Notes: generated by a model not told the origin, from the letters alone. Shown: positions 25,534 to 35,272, numbered from the stretch's first letter. The stretch: DNA of 64,000 nt from Acidobacteriaceae bacterium (GCA_019240405.1 JAFAYL010000027.1:1-64000), one strand, 5' to 3'. Numbers and translations are program-made.

Positions 25534-27036
25534 ATGATCAAGAAGGTTTCAAGTCACATCGTTCAGAATGAGCCGCTCGTGTTTGAGTTGAGCTCGCCTG
25601 GAAAGCGGGGTTATCAGCTTCCCGATCTCGACGTCCCGCCGGTCGATGCGGCCCAAGCCCTCGGCGCTGAAAACGTCCGCTCCGAAATCGAAGGCTTTCC
25701 AGAGATTAGCGAAATTGAAACGATTCGCCACTTCACGCGCCTCTCCACTTGGAATTACGCGATTGATTTGGGCCTGTATCCGCTCGGTTCCTGCACTATG
25801 AAATACAATCCGCGCGTAAATGAGCTGGTCGCGAGGACCGAGGGGCTGGCGTGGGCCCACCCTTATCAGCCTGAGGAGTTCTCGCAGGGCTGCATGGAAA
25901 TCATCGCGGCACTTGAAAAAGCTCTCGCCGAAATAACGGGTCTGGATGCAGTAACCTTGCAGCCCGCAGCCGGCGCGCACGGCGAGTTCACCGGCATTTT
26001 GATGATCCGCGCGCTTCTTGAAACGCGGGGAAATCCGCGCAAGAAGATTCTCGTCCCTGATTCCGCGCACGGCACAAATCCCGCAACCGCGATGATGGTC
26101 GGCTACACGGTTGAGAACATCAAGTCCAACAACCGGGGCATGGTGGATTTAGAGGTATTGAGCCGCGTCACAACGGATGATGTCGCGGCATTCATGATCA
26201 CAAATCCGAACACCGTCGGCGTCTTCGAAGAGAATATCCGGAAAATCTGCGCCATCATGCACGAGAAGGGCGCGCTCGTTTATATGGACGGCGCGAACAT
26301 GAACGCGCTCGTTGGAATCGTGCGCCCCGGTGAGCTTGGCATCGACGTGATGCATCTCAACCTGCATAAAACATTTTCGACGCCCCACGGAGGCGGCGGC
26401 CCCGGCTCAGGAGCTGTGGCCGTTGCGAAGGTGCTGACTCCATTCCTGCCTTCTCCGCGTTTAGAACGCGACGGTGATCGATGGACGTGGAATTTCGATC
26501 TGCCCGATTCTATCGGGCGGGTTCGCGCCTATTACGGAAATTTCGGTGTACTGGTCCGTGCCCTCGCCTATATCATGGCCCACGGTGGCAACGGGTTGCG
26601 GCAGGCCACGCTCGATGCTCTGCTGAACGCGAATTATATTCGGGCTCTCCTCGAGCCTTCCTACGATCTCGCGTACCGTGCTCCGAGCATGCACGAGTGC
26701 GTGTTCAGCGACGATCGTCAGGCGAAAAAAGGCGTGCGCACGGGCGACATTGCAAAGCGGCTGATTGATTACGGCTTTCATCCATACACAGTGAGCTTTC
26801 CCTTGATCGTGCGCGGCGCGCTCATGATCGAGCCGACTGAAACTGAGAGCAAACGCGAGCTCGATCTATTCGCCGATGCAATGATCTCAATCGCCAAAGA
26901 AGTGGAAGAGAATCCGGAGCTGGTGCTAAAAGCCCCGCATTCCACGCTCATCCGGCGCGTCGATGAAGTAACAGCCGCGCGTAGGCCCATCGTGCGCTGG
27001 AAGCCACAAACGAAAGCCAGTCAAGCCGCCGATTGA
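25534..27036 (+). CDS. gcvPB: Glycine dehydrogenase (decarboxylating) subunit 2
   Basis: 500 residues. Binds pyridoxal phosphate on K279 in LNLHKTFSTPHGGGGPG and decarboxylates glycine, passing the aminomethyl group to H protein. YPLGSCTMKYNPRVNE near residue 82 and PDSAHGTNPATA near 175 are diagnostic. The gene lies 15 bp after gcvPA, completing T-H-PA-PB. The L protein (dihydrolipoyl dehydrogenase) is not in the window. Its last 16 bp overlap the convergent phosphatase gene. Confidence 0.96.
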   Translation: MIKKVSSHIVQNEPLVFELSSPGKRGYQLPDLDVPPVDAAQALGAENVRSEIEGFPEISEIETIRHFTRLSTWNYAIDLGLYPLGSCTMKYNPRVNELVARTEGLAWAHPYQPEEFSQGCMEIIAALEKALAEITGLDAVTLQPAAGAHGEFTGILMIRALLETRGNPRKKILVPDSAHGTNPATAMMVGYTVENIKSNNRGMVDLEVLSRVTTDDVAAFMITNPNTVGVFEENIRKICAIMHEKGALVYMDGANMNALVGIVRPGELGIDVMHLNLHKTFSTPHGGGGPGSGAVAVAKVLTPFLPSPRLERDGDRWTWNFDLPDSIGRVRAYYGNFGVLVRALAYIMAHGGNGLRQATLDALLNANYIRALLEPSYDLAYRAPSMHECVFSDDRQAKKGVRTGDIAKRLIDYGFHPYTVSFPLIVRGALMIEPTETESKRELDLFADAMISIAKEVEENPELVLKAPHSTLIRRVDEVTAARRPIVRWKPQTKASQAAD

Positions 27037-28474
27037 AGTCTCTCGTTGGCAACGTCGATCACCACGAGCGTGATGTCATCGGCCTGTGGCTGTGGTTTGT
27101 CTTTCCCCGGCCAATCGTTCACGTCCCGAAGCAGGCGCTCGGCAAACTCGTCGGCGGAAACGTTCTCATGCGCGTTCATAAAGTCCGCCAATCGAGCTTC
27201 ACCATATTTTTGGCCGCGAGTGTTGGTTGCTTCAGTTAAGCCGTTCGTATAAATAAGAAGCCGATCACCTGCCCTCAACGGAAACTCTGCCTGGATGTAA
27301 TCCTCCTTCGGTCGCACTCCGAGCAGCAGTCCGCTCTCGTTTAGCAATCGCAGAGTTTTTGTGCTTCGTTCCCACAGCAATGGCGGCGGATGTCCCGCGG
27401 CCGCATAGTACCCTCTTGCTTTGACTCGTCCAGATACACGCACACGGCAGTCGCGTATTGCCCTTGAGCTTGCTGGCAGAGAGTTGAGTTCAGATTCCGA
27501 AGGATTCTGCCTGCGTCTAAGCAGTCAGCCAACTGTGATGAGATAGCCACTTTCACCATGGATGCCACCAGCGCTGCGGGCACTCCATGTCCGGCGACAT
27601 CGGCCACGACTATTCCCGCGCACCCCGGCCGGTGCAAAAGAAAGTCGTAGAAATCGCCCGCAACAGCAGCCATCGGGGCATATCGGACAGCGATATCCAG
27701 AGTCTCGAACCTCGGTACGCTTCGCGGCAGAATGGCGGCTTGAATCTTTCTTGCTGCACCCATCTCTTCGCTTAATGCCGCAAGTTGTCTCTCATTTTCC
27801 AGCACTCGCCGCATGGCGACGTACCCCAAGCAACAAATCAGGAGAAATAATCCGTACGGTTCCGTCTCCGTGGGCAAATGGACTACATTAAGGGCCGCTA
27901 GCCGGTCCTGCGCAAACGTGATCAGAAATATAAGAAGGCCGCCCAAGAGCAGGCCCGGACTTTCGATCCGCGGATGCTGATAGCGGGTGAACCGCCCAAG
28001 GACGAGTATTAAGGGCAAACCGAACACAATTCCGATTCCGGCTGTTGGAACAAGTTCTGGATTCTGCCGGATAATGATCTGAGTGAATGCAACGGTGAAA
28101 AACACCACATAAGCCCAGATAAACCTGCGAACCACGGATCGCCAGCCTTTTCCGTAAAACTCCTCGAACAGAAGGAGCGCTGGAACGAGAATTGCAAAAT
28201 CCACAAACTTTCCAGCGAAGATCCAGAAACGCTGCGGCTGCCCGAAGGCCAGTTGAAATGTGGCGGTGCTTGAAATCAGCCGAAGCCCGTAAGGCGCGGC
28301 GAATAAACCAAACCAGAGCAAAACTCGATCGCGCGATCGCTGCCGCAACATTTGGACAATCAGTGCACTTATGCCAATCGCGGCAATCACCGATCCGAGA
28401 ATCAACAACGGAACGTCCGTTTCGAGCCGTCCAGAAATCCGCTGTTCAGATAATGCTGCGGTCAGCGTGTCCAT
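27021..28474 (-). pseudogene. Membrane-bound RsbU/SpoIIE-type PP2C phosphatase, frameshifted
   Basis: The frame from 28,474 codes for about seven membrane helices (LLILGSVIAAIGISALIVQ onward) and the first two-thirds of a PP2C domain: AARKIQAAILPRSVP, the metal-site VAGDFYDF, and VADVAGHGVPAALVASMV. Near 27,415 the sense moves to another frame: the first ends soon after YLDESKQ, while the other carries on as ARGYYAAAGHPPPLL through LLIYTNGLTEATN to the closing metal motif ADDITLVVI and stops at 27,021. A one-base change would give one protein of about 484 residues. Either the gene is inactivated or the base is a sequencing error. The family dephosphorylates anti-sigma-factor antagonists. Last gene of the ald unit; it overlaps gcvPB tail to tail. 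Confidence 0.8.
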
Positions 28475-28508
28475 TACGGTGCAAGCAGCGCCTATCCAGG
28501 CAGGTCCG

Positions 28509-29501
28509 CTAGAGATGAGCCAGCATCTGCCCTACGATATCGTCGCAATGCGCGATGTAGCGGTCCACCAATTGCAACAGCGTGATCGGTTCTTCGATTC
28601 CGACTTTGCACTGCATGCGCGCTTTTTCCTCCGTTACCTGAGCAAGCACGTGCATTAGCAACTGGTTCGTGCAGAGCCATAGATCGACAAGATCCGTCCA
28701 CGAGAAATCGGCGTATTTCTGCGCAGAGACCCACTCATCCTGTGGATATTCGTCGGCGTGCAATGTGGCTTCGGTGAGTGCGCGAGTGAGCCATTGCTGA
28801 TAGCACATTCCCCAGTCAATGAGATGGCCCAGCGCTTCCTTTCGCGACCACGATTTTCGTTTCAAGCGCTGCTCACTGTAAGGCCCTGAGTAGGCTTGAA
28901 TATTCTGGAGCATTGTTCCGATCAGGTGCGCCAGCCCAGCTATGGCCGCCTGCATTGGCACACCGGCGGGGCGCGGCTCGATTCCTGACCACGCATACAG
29001 ATCATCGAGCGACGCACTCAGGCGCTCGAAAGCTCGCGGACGGGATTCCCCCGGGACGCCGCCTTCGCGCTCTGCTGTTAACTGAAGAACTGCATCCCGG
29101 CATTCCGTGAGGTTTATACCGTGCTGTTTCAATACGGACGCGGCACCGCAGTTTTCAATGCGGAGGAGGCCAAGGAGAAGGTGGCCGGAACCGATGTGCT
29201 TGTGTTCCAGCTCGTTCGCCTCTTCTGCCGCGTAGCTGAGAGCGAGCCTCGAGTTCTGACTCAGTGGCATGTCAACGGACGTCGGACGCGACAACCCGGC
29301 CGGATTTCGAGTGCTTTTCTCGATTTCATCCTGAATTGCATGTTGCGCATTCAGTTTCAATCTTGCGAAAAGCGCCTTGTCCTCTCGCATCAAGCCTAAT
29401 AGCAGATGCTCGGATTCAATGTAATCGCCCCCGAGTCGGGAAGCTTCGTATCGGGCGAAAAAGATGACTCGCCGCGCCTTTTCGGTATATAGCTCAAACA
29501 T
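28509..29501 (-). CDS. Clp N-terminal domain fused to a DinB-like domain
   Basis: 330 residues. The first part (about 1-150) is a double Clp_N repeat: ARYEASRLGGDYIESEHLLLGLMRED, and again SYAAEEANELEHKHIGSGHLLLGLLRIE. This is the substrate- and adaptor-binding domain of ClpA/ClpC, but no AAA+ ATPase follows. The second part (about 165-330) looks like a DinB/YfiT four-helix bundle (MLQNIQAYSGPYSEQRLKRKSWSRKEALGHLIDWG, then ITLLQLVDRYIAHCDDIVGQML), with histidines that could hold a metal. Function unknown; a stress-linked adaptor or a metal-dependent thiol enzyme are possibilities. It starts 3 bp after the ald stop and ends 34 bp before the phosphatase. Confidence 0.85.
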   Translation of the reverse strand: MFELYTEKARRVIFFARYEASRLGGDYIESEHLLLGLMREDKALFARLKLNAQHAIQDEIEKSTRNPAGLSRPTSVDMPLSQNSRLALSYAAEEANELEHKHIGSGHLLLGLLRIENCGAASVLKQHGINLTECRDAVLQLTAEREGGVPGESRPRAFERLSASLDDLYAWSGIEPRPAGVPMQAAIAGLAHLIGTMLQNIQAYSGPYSEQRLKRKSWSRKEALGHLIDWGMCYQQWLTRALTEATLHADEYPQDEWVSAQKYADFSWTDLVDLWLCTNQLLMHVLAQVTEEKARMQCKVGIEEPITLLQLVDRYIAHCDDIVGQMLAHL

Positions 29502-29504
29502 CCG

Positions 29505-30617
29505 CTACATCACAGCGGTGAGCTCGCGCCACGGTTTGCCTTGCGATTCCGCAACGGCCGCGTAAGTGATTTCCCCCTGATACGTGTTGACGCCTTCTTT
29601 GATGGCATTGCTTTCTTCGCATGCCTGCTCGAGACCTTTATCCGCCAGCGCAAGTAGATACGGCACGGTCGCATTTGTCAGTCCGAACGTCGATGTGTGC
29701 GGAACAGCAGCAGGCATATTGGAAACACAGTAATGTAGGACGCCATCGACGTAATAGATAGGATCGGTGTGCGTGGTCGCGTGCGCGGTCTCGACGCAGC
29801 CGCCTTGATCGATCGCAACATCCACCACCACCGCGCCTTTCTTCATCCGCGAAATCATGTCGCGGCGCACCAGCTTGGGTGCCGAAGCGCCCGGAATCAG
29901 AACCGCGCCGACCACTAGATCCGCTTCCCGAACCGCCTCTCGAATTGTGTATAAGTTGGAAGCCAGTGTGCGGATCGAGTTCGAATAGATGTCGTCCAGT
30001 TCGCGTAGCCGGTTCAGATTGCGATCGATAATCGTGACGTTCGCGCCGAGTCCGCATGCCATCTTCGCCGAATTGTGTCCCACCACGCCCCCGCCGATCA
30101 CGACAACATTCGCCGGAGCAACGCCCGGTATCCCGCCCAGCAAAATGCCGCGCCCACCATTCGGCCGTTCCAAATATTGCGCCCCGACCTGCACTGCCAT
30201 CCGTCCTGCAACCTCGCTCATCGGAGTCAACAGGGGCAAGGAATTGTCGCGTTCCCGGATCGTTTCGTAGGCAACGGAATTAACGCGCGATTTTACCAGC
30301 GCTTCGGTCAACTCCGGCAATGGCGCCAGATGAAGATAGGTGAAGAGAATTAATCCGGGACGAAAAAATTGATACTCGCCGGGCTGGGGCTCTTTGACCT
30401 TTACGATGAGATCGGACTTGCTCCACACTTCAGCGGCGCTGTCTAAAATAATGGCCCCAGCCTCGGCGTAATCTTCATCTGGAATGGAGCTGCCTTCGCC
30501 GGCCTTGCTCTCGACCAGCACTTCGTGTCCGCGCTCGCGTAACGCGGTAATCATGCTCGGCACGCAGCCGACGCGAGTCTCATGATCCTTTACCTCTTTC
30601 GGTACGCCGATGACCAC
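29505..30617 (-). CDS. ald: Alanine dehydrogenase
   Basis: 370 residues. Interconverts L-alanine and pyruvate plus ammonia with NAD. Marks: [19 protein letters not shown] at the start, the active lysine in [22 protein letters not shown] with the catalytic histidine, and the NAD loop [22 protein letters not shown]; the end has [13 protein letters not shown] and [20 protein letters not shown]. The GTG start at 30,617 has AAGGAG about 10 bp ahead. First gene of a unit with the Clp_N/DinB and phosphatase genes. Confidence 0.95.
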   Translation of the reverse strand: MVIGVPKEVKDHETRVGCVPSMITALRERGHEVLVESKAGEGSSIPDEDYAEAGAIILDSAAEVWSKSDLIVKVKEPQPGEYQFFRPGLILFTYLHLAPLPELTEALVKSRVNSVAYETIRERDNSLPLLTPMSEVAGRMAVQVGAQYLERPNGGRGILLGGIPGVAPANVVVIGGGVVGHNSAKMACGLGANVTIIDRNLNRLRELDDIYSNSIRTLASNLYTIREAVREADLVVGAVLIPGASAPKLVRRDMISRMKKGAVVVDVAIDQGGCVETAHATTHTDPIYYVDGVLHYCVSNMPAAVPHTSTFGLTNATVPYLLALADKGLEQACEESNAIKEGVNTYQGEITYAAVAESQGKPWRELTAVM

Positions 30618-30652
30618 TCGAGTGATCTCCTTTGTTGAATTTTGCGCACGCG

Positions 30653-31099
30653 CTAATGCGGAGGACTTGCCGGTGACGAGCGGTCGGCCTGATCGGGTGT
30701 CGGGGGCGTCGTTGCGGTATTGGGCGCCGTACCGGAGGTGGAAGGACCGCCTGCGCCTTCGCTATGTTTTGGACCGAGCCCCAAACCGATCAAGGAAAGG
30801 GAATCGATTTTCCCATCGTTGGGGATCTTCTGATCTGCCTGAAAACGCTTTAGAGCGTCAACGGAATCCTCACCCCATTGCCCATTTACTTCGCCTTTGA
30901 AATAGCCCCTCTCCGCAAGCGCTTTTTGGATTTCTTGATAGCGCTCCGCGTCAGGATGCGATTGATAGCTCGGCGTTGAGGCGCGACCCGATCGCCTGCG
31001 TTTCGTCGAATGCCGGTTTGTTTGCGGCTTGTGGCTTGTCTGAGTGAACGCAGGAATCGCAATCGCTCCAAACACCGTGAGCGTCAACAGCCACTTCAT
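30653..31099 (-). CDS. Exported peptidoglycan-binding-domain protein
   Basis: 148 residues from ATG at 31,099, which gives a clean signal peptide ([18 protein letters not shown]); a longer frame to 31,198 would hide it. After a basic linker comes one PG_binding_1 repeat at about 55-110 ([23 protein letters not shown], then [21 protein letters not shown]). The tail is low-complexity Pro/Thr/Ser. It probably binds the cell wall in the periplasm without own catalysis. It diverges from the aroF leader with about 110 bp between starts, and ends 35 bp before ald on the same strand. Confidence 0.85.
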   Translation of the reverse strand: MKWLLTLTVFGAIAIPAFTQTSHKPQTNRHSTKRRRSGRASTPSYQSHPDAERYQEIQKALAERGYFKGEVNGQWGEDSVDALKRFQADQKIPNDGKIDSLSLIGLGLGPKHSEGAGGPSTSGTAPNTATTPPTPDQADRSSPASPPH

Positions 31100-31173
31100 G
31101 ACCGAGACGATTTTAGCACCCAATCGAGGCTTGGAGGCGGAATCTGCGGTCCCGAAAACCAGTACCGAACGCC

Positions 31174-31201
31174 TTGCATTCCGCACATTTTGTGTCATAC
31201 T
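31174..31201 (+). promoter_or_regulatory. Candidate sigma-70 promoter of the aroF leader
   Basis: TTGCAT at 31,174-31,179 and CATACT at 31,196-31,201 are spaced 16 bp apart. The leader ATG begins only 9 bp after the -10 box, so the leader mRNA would be nearly leaderless. Fair but not perfect matches to consensus. Confidence 0.4.
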
Positions 31202-31210
31202 CGTAAGTTC

Positions 31211-31288
31211 ATGACGGCTTACGCGGCCTACTTTTATTGGTTTCGATTTTGGTTCCGGCCAGAATCGTGCCGACGGGTGCCCGCGTAG
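31211..31288 (+). CDS. Aromatic-rich leader peptide for aroF (attenuation)
   Basis: A 25-codon ORF ending at TAG 31,286-31,288. Codons 4-15 contain nine aromatic residues: Tyr4, Tyr7, Phe8, Tyr9, Trp10, Phe11, Phe13, Trp14, Phe15. The remaining codons are Arg-rich and ordinary. A stable GC hairpin with a T-rich run lies 30 bp after the stop and just ahead of aroF. This is the layout of trp/phe-type attenuators, in which a ribosome slowed by scarce charged tRNA lets transcription go on. The bases GGGTGCCC at 31,275-31,282, within the last codons, could pair with the 5' arm of the terminator (31,317-31,323). Unusually all three aromatic amino acids are represented, as suits the first common enzyme of their pathway. 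Confidence 0.75.
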   Translation: MTAYAAYFYWFRFWFRPESCRRVPA

Positions 31289-31318
31289 AGCTAGAGATTA
31301 ATAGAAGCTTTTGAAAGG

Positions 31319-31354
31319 GGCCCACTCGGCAGCGAGTGGGCCTTTCGTATTTTT
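31319..31354 (+). terminator. Attenuator terminator ahead of aroF
   Basis: GGCCCACTCG and CGAGTGGGCC form a perfect 10-bp stem with loop GCAG, flanked by A-rich and T-rich bases (TTTCGTATTTTT). It lies between the leader ORF and the aroF ribosome binding site, so it can only act as a conditional stop for aroF. Confidence 0.8.
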
Positions 31355-31375
31355 GAGCACACTTGCGAGGGTCAA

Positions 31376-32413
31376 ATGATCATTTCGATGAAACGCCATG
31401 CGACGAAAGCCGAAATAGAAGAAGTTTGTGATCGTATCCGCGAGTTCGGCTACAAAGTCCATTCGAGCGAGGGCGAGGAGCGCGTCATTATCGGTGCAGT
31501 TGGCATCGGTGATGTGACTGCCTGCCTGGAATCGCTCGAAGCAATGCCGCAGGTCGAAAAGGCTGTGCGGATTTCCGCCCCATATAAGTTCGTCAGCCGC
31601 GAATTTCGCCCGGCGAAGTCGCAAATACGAGCCGATGGGATAGAAATCGGCGGCGACGAGTTCGTGGTCATGGCCGGTCCATGCTCGGTAGAGAGCGAGG
31701 CGCAGATTATCGAGACCGCCCGCTTCGTCGCGCAACACGGCGCCAGCTTTCTGCGGGGTGGAGCGTTCAAGCCTCGCACTTCTCCTTATGAATTTCAGGG
31801 TCTGCAGTTAGACGGTCTGAAACTGCTGTATCAGGCCAAGCAGGAAACCGGGCTTGGAATCATTACCGAGGTGATGAGCGATGCCGATGTCGGGCTCGTC
31901 GCCGAATATGCTGATATTCTGCAGATCGGCGCGCGCAACATGCAGAATTTCGCGCTGCTGAAAGCTCTAGGAAAGATCAACCGCCCCGTCATGCTGAAGC
32001 GGGGCATGAGCTCGACGATCAAAGAGCTGCTTATGTCTGCCGAGTACATCGTCGCTCATGGAAACTCAAATGTGATTCTTTGCGAACGCGGGATCCGAAC
32101 CTTCGAAACGGAGACTCGGAACACCTGTGATATTACGGCCATCGCGGTGCTGAACGAGTTGTCGCATCTGCCGGTAATTCTCGATCCGAGCCACGCGACA
32201 GGCAAACGCAGCCTCGTGCCCGCGCTGGGCCGCGCCGGGGTTGCGATTGGCGCTGATGGGCTTATCGTTGAGGTTCACCCGCATCCCGAAAAGGCCCTGA
32301 GCGATGGGGCACAATCGCTCTCTTTCAGCCAGTTCGAAGCCATGATGCGCGATCTCGCGCCTTATATCGCTTTATGGAAGCAGGCCCGCGTCGCTGAGGC
32401 TGTGACTGCTTAA
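31376..32413 (+). CDS. aroF: 3-deoxy-7-phosphoheptulonate (DAHP) synthase, type I-beta with ferredoxin-like domain
   Basis: 345 residues. First step of the shikimate pathway: condenses PEP and erythrose-4-phosphate. Residues 1-75 are the ferredoxin-like regulatory domain known from Thermotoga-type enzymes, where Tyr or Phe inhibits. The barrel holds the metal ligands C103 (AGPCSVES), H273 (DPSHATGKR), E299 and D310, and the substrate loop [16 protein letters not shown] at 127-142. GAGG lies 5 bp ahead of the ATG. Control seems double: allosteric through the N-terminal domain (family knowledge) and transcriptional through the leader/terminator upstream (seen). No other aro gene adjoins. Confidence 0.95.
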   Translation: MIISMKRHATKAEIEEVCDRIREFGYKVHSSEGEERVIIGAVGIGDVTACLESLEAMPQVEKAVRISAPYKFVSREFRPAKSQIRADGIEIGGDEFVVMAGPCSVESEAQIIETARFVAQHGASFLRGGAFKPRTSPYEFQGLQLDGLKLLYQAKQETGLGIITEVMSDADVGLVAEYADILQIGARNMQNFALLKALGKINRPVMLKRGMSSTIKELLMSAEYIVAHGNSNVILCERGIRTFETETRNTCDITAIAVLNELSHLPVILDPSHATGKRSLVPALGRAGVAIGADGLIVEVHPHPEKALSDGAQSLSFSQFEAMMRDLAPYIALWKQARVAEAVTA

Positions 32414-32449
32414 AACAGGAATCACGGAGCCGCAAATCGTAGTAACGTT

Positions 32450-35272
32450 TCAGCTCCCCAATGTAGCCGCCAGCACAACAAGGTTTCGATTGTTGGGCAA
32501 TGTGAGGCTCTTCACCGTCTTGGAATGATCCAGATGAAACGTGTAGCCGTACAGGTTGAACGTCCGGTTGTCCTCGCCGCCGTTCGCTTGATCGCGATAA
32601 GGCATGGCTACTGCTTCAATCTCGCCGCGAAAGAACTGCGGAACGAACCAGTCGCTGAAACTCTGCGTGAATTGTGAAGTCGTTCCGTCAGTGTACGTCA
32701 CCGTAACTGGTTGTGATGTCTGGCTGCCATTGACGCCAGTCGCTAAAATCATCAAGGTTGAGAAGTGGTCCTCGGGTAGTTTGATGGGATCGCCGGTGCC
32801 GCTTACCGCGTCGAGCCGATTCGCAGGCCCAAAGCGGAACTGAACGCCGCTAAGAACACGCGACTGAGTCAATAAATTCGCCGAGTACGAATACCCGTCT
32901 CCATCAAGCCCGCCGCTCGAGTAAGTTGCTCCATCCGTGTAAATCCCCGCAACATTGTAGGCTGCGGACAAATCCGCCGTTTTCCCGATTCCGCCCGTAC
33001 CACTGGCCGCGCTCACCGCGAGGTTAATCCCGGCTGTTTGCGTGAGATTGCCTGACCGTGCCGTAATCGTAACGGCCGCGAATCCTGTCCGTGCCGTGCT
33101 GATCGCTGAGAGCTCCAGCTTGCTCTTGTTCTTCGCGCAAGCTGGTTCGAAGGATGCCCTAACTCCCGGCGGCAATCCCGAAATCGAGAGCTCAACGTTG
33201 TCGTCGAAACCGTTCAGGTCGCTGATGGTTATAGCGCTACTCGCTGCTCCCCTCTGATTCAGGAATACGTTGCCCTGCGTGATCAGCGTGAAGCCGGGCA
33301 GTGCGAGCGTGACGTAAGCGGTTTGCGTCACGCCTCCGCTACGACCGGTGATCACGATCGGCAAATTGCCTCCCGGGGCTTCGCCAGTCGTCGTGACGGT
33401 TAGGGTCGAAACGCCTGAGCTGGTGATCGATGCCGGATCGATATGCGCCGTCACGCCGGGATGCTGTCCCAAAATCGCGACCGTAAGATCGACAGTCCCA
33501 TGAAACCCGTTCAGAAACGTAACTGTGATTTCGCTCGTCCCGTCTTCACCTTGCTTGAGTTTCAGCGTGTCGGGCGATGCCGTAACCGCGAAATTTGGCC
33601 CGGTGGGCACTGGACCAAGTGCATTCAGCAGGTCCCGTCCGTTCGGCGAGCCCCAGCCTGTGACGAGATCGTATCCATCGACTGCTTGAAACAGATCGGG
33701 ACTTCCGGAGTTGAAATTGTTTCCGCTCACAATGTCATGGAAGTCTTCGTCGTACTTCGATCCGCGGCCGATCGCGTAAATAATCGGATTCAAGAAACCA
33801 ATTGGAAAGCCGTCCGCCTGCTGATTGGCCAAGGCCAAAAAACCCGCCCATCGCGGCGCCGAAAGACTCGTTCCGCCGACTCCTCCCTGGCACGACCCAT
33901 TCGCGCAGAAGTAATTGTCTGTATCTGCTTCCGCCGCAACATCCGGGACATTACGCAAAGTTTTTGAGCCGTGGTTGGATGAATTGATCGCTGGCACCTG
34001 ATATTTGGGAATGGAAAATCCGTTGGTGCTATAACCTCCACTGCTGCCAAACCAGGCAATTTCCGATTCCCATGGCCCGCCCGCGCCTTTCGTCGTTAAG
34101 TGGGTTCCGCCCGCAGCAGTGATGTAAGGATCGTCCTCGGGATAGAACGCCACATTGCAATTGCTCGTGCAGCTAGGAGGTGAGTAGGCTCCGCTATCTC
34201 CAGAGGCAACAAACAGGTTCTGCCCTTGCGCGGCGAATTCTTTGAATATCGGCTCATCCGAGGCTGGGTCAGCGGGCAACCAGCCGAAGGAACAGCTCAG
34301 TTGCTTCGCGATATTGTCCGTCGCCATTTGGTTAAGCATGTCCGTGTCGTTATTGCCCTCATACACGACTATTAAGGAGAGGTTCGGGGCCATGGATATG
34401 GCCTGCTCCATGTCGATCACCTCTTCGCCGTCATCACAGCCCATGCCGCAGATGCCGTTCACGCCGTCCAGCAGCACGTTGACAATCGGAACCTTTAGCG
34501 GCTGATGGATGGTGCTGAAATAGTTTTCGACATCGCTAAGGTTGTAGGGTCCGAACTCGAAAAGCCCGATCGCTTGCCCACTGCCGTCGAGCGTGACGCC
34601 GGGGGCGTAAGCCGCGCGCATATCGCTGCCGAGAAACTGGCCTCCCGGACCGGAGCCAGTCTGGTTCGCGCCAAAGCTCGCCCCTGGCGCAGCATATTTC
34701 AGCCCAACTGGCCGGGGCGGCGCGAAATTGTTGAGCCCTGAAATCCCTGTTACCGGAATGCCCATCTCAACCGAGGGCTCCACGTCAGGCGCATAGTAGG
34801 TGCGATTTTCCGTTGGGTGCCGGTAGACCTGCATCGTCACCTTAAAGGCTTGCTCAATCTCTGCGACAGTCCCGCTGACATCAAGAACCAACCGGTTCGC
34901 AGCTCTGTTGGTCACCGTTAACCCATACGACGTGACGAAATTGATGACCTTCTCGTAGTCTGCCGTCGTAGGCCCAAATTGTTCTGTGAACTGCTCAACG
35001 GACAGGAACTGACGATAATTGGGACTCCCGGGATCGTAGAGTTGCCCGAGCAGAGTATCAAGTTCGTCCCGATTGCGCAGCGACAGAGTTATTGCCAAAT
35101 TGAGGCGCTCGGATGCGGCGAGTCGACCGGCCAGTTGGGCATCTGGAGTTGCGGCCAACCGGGTTTCGAGCGTTCGCCTTTGTTGCGCGCCTATAGGTAT
35201 CGCAAACAAAAGCGACGCTATCGCGCCTATTGCTCGAGTTCCTGTTCTCCCTCGACGGAAATGCAGATTCAT
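32450..35272 (-). CDS. Secreted S53 family (sedolisin/kumamolisin-like) protease
   Basis: 940 residues from ATG at 35,272, which has GGAG 5 bp ahead; an in-frame ATG at 35,302 lacks this. Signal peptide (AIASLLFAIPIGAQQ), then a pro-domain at about 30-190 (LDTLLGQLYDPGSPNYRQFLSVEQF). The catalytic domain carries the Glu and Asp in GEEVIDMEQA, the oxyanion Asp in VASGDSGAYS, and the nucleophile Ser in GVGGTSLSAPRWAGF. After it come two beta domains (NFAVTASPDTLKLKQGEDG to GGNLPIVITGRSGG, and a second copy) and a C-terminal beta-sandwich. It should be active at acid pH and digest protein outside the cell. Confidence 0.93.
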   Translation of the reverse strand: MNLHFRRGRTGTRAIGAIASLLFAIPIGAQQRRTLETRLAATPDAQLAGRLAASERLNLAITLSLRNRDELDTLLGQLYDPGSPNYRQFLSVEQFTEQFGPTTADYEKVINFVTSYGLTVTNRAANRLVLDVSGTVAEIEQAFKVTMQVYRHPTENRTYYAPDVEPSVEMGIPVTGISGLNNFAPPRPVGLKYAAPGASFGANQTGSGPGGQFLGSDMRAAYAPGVTLDGSGQAIGLFEFGPYNLSDVENYFSTIHQPLKVPIVNVLLDGVNGICGMGCDDGEEVIDMEQAISMAPNLSLIVVYEGNNDTDMLNQMATDNIAKQLSCSFGWLPADPASDEPIFKEFAAQGQNLFVASGDSGAYSPPSCTSNCNVAFYPEDDPYITAAGGTHLTTKGAGGPWESEIAWFGSSGGYSTNGFSIPKYQVPAINSSNHGSKTLRNVPDVAAEADTDNYFCANGSCQGGVGGTSLSAPRWAGFLALANQQADGFPIGFLNPIIYAIGRGSKYDEDFHDIVSGNNFNSGSPDLFQAVDGYDLVTGWGSPNGRDLLNALGPVPTGPNFAVTASPDTLKLKQGEDGTSEITVTFLNGFHGTVDLTVAILGQHPGVTAHIDPASITSSGVSTLTVTTTGEAPGGNLPIVITGRSGGVTQTAYVTLALPGFTLITQGNVFLNQRGAASSAITISDLNGFDDNVELSISGLPPGVRASFEPACAKNKSKLELSAISTARTGFAAVTITARSGNLTQTAGINLAVSAASGTGGIGKTADLSAAYNVAGIYTDGATYSSGGLDGDGYSYSANLLTQSRVLSGVQFRFGPANRLDAVSGTGDPIKLPEDHFSTLMILATGVNGSQTSQPVTVTYTDGTTSQFTQSFSDWFVPQFFRGEIEAVAMPYRDQANGGEDNRTFNLYGYTFHLDHSKTVKSLTLPNNRNLVVLAATLGS

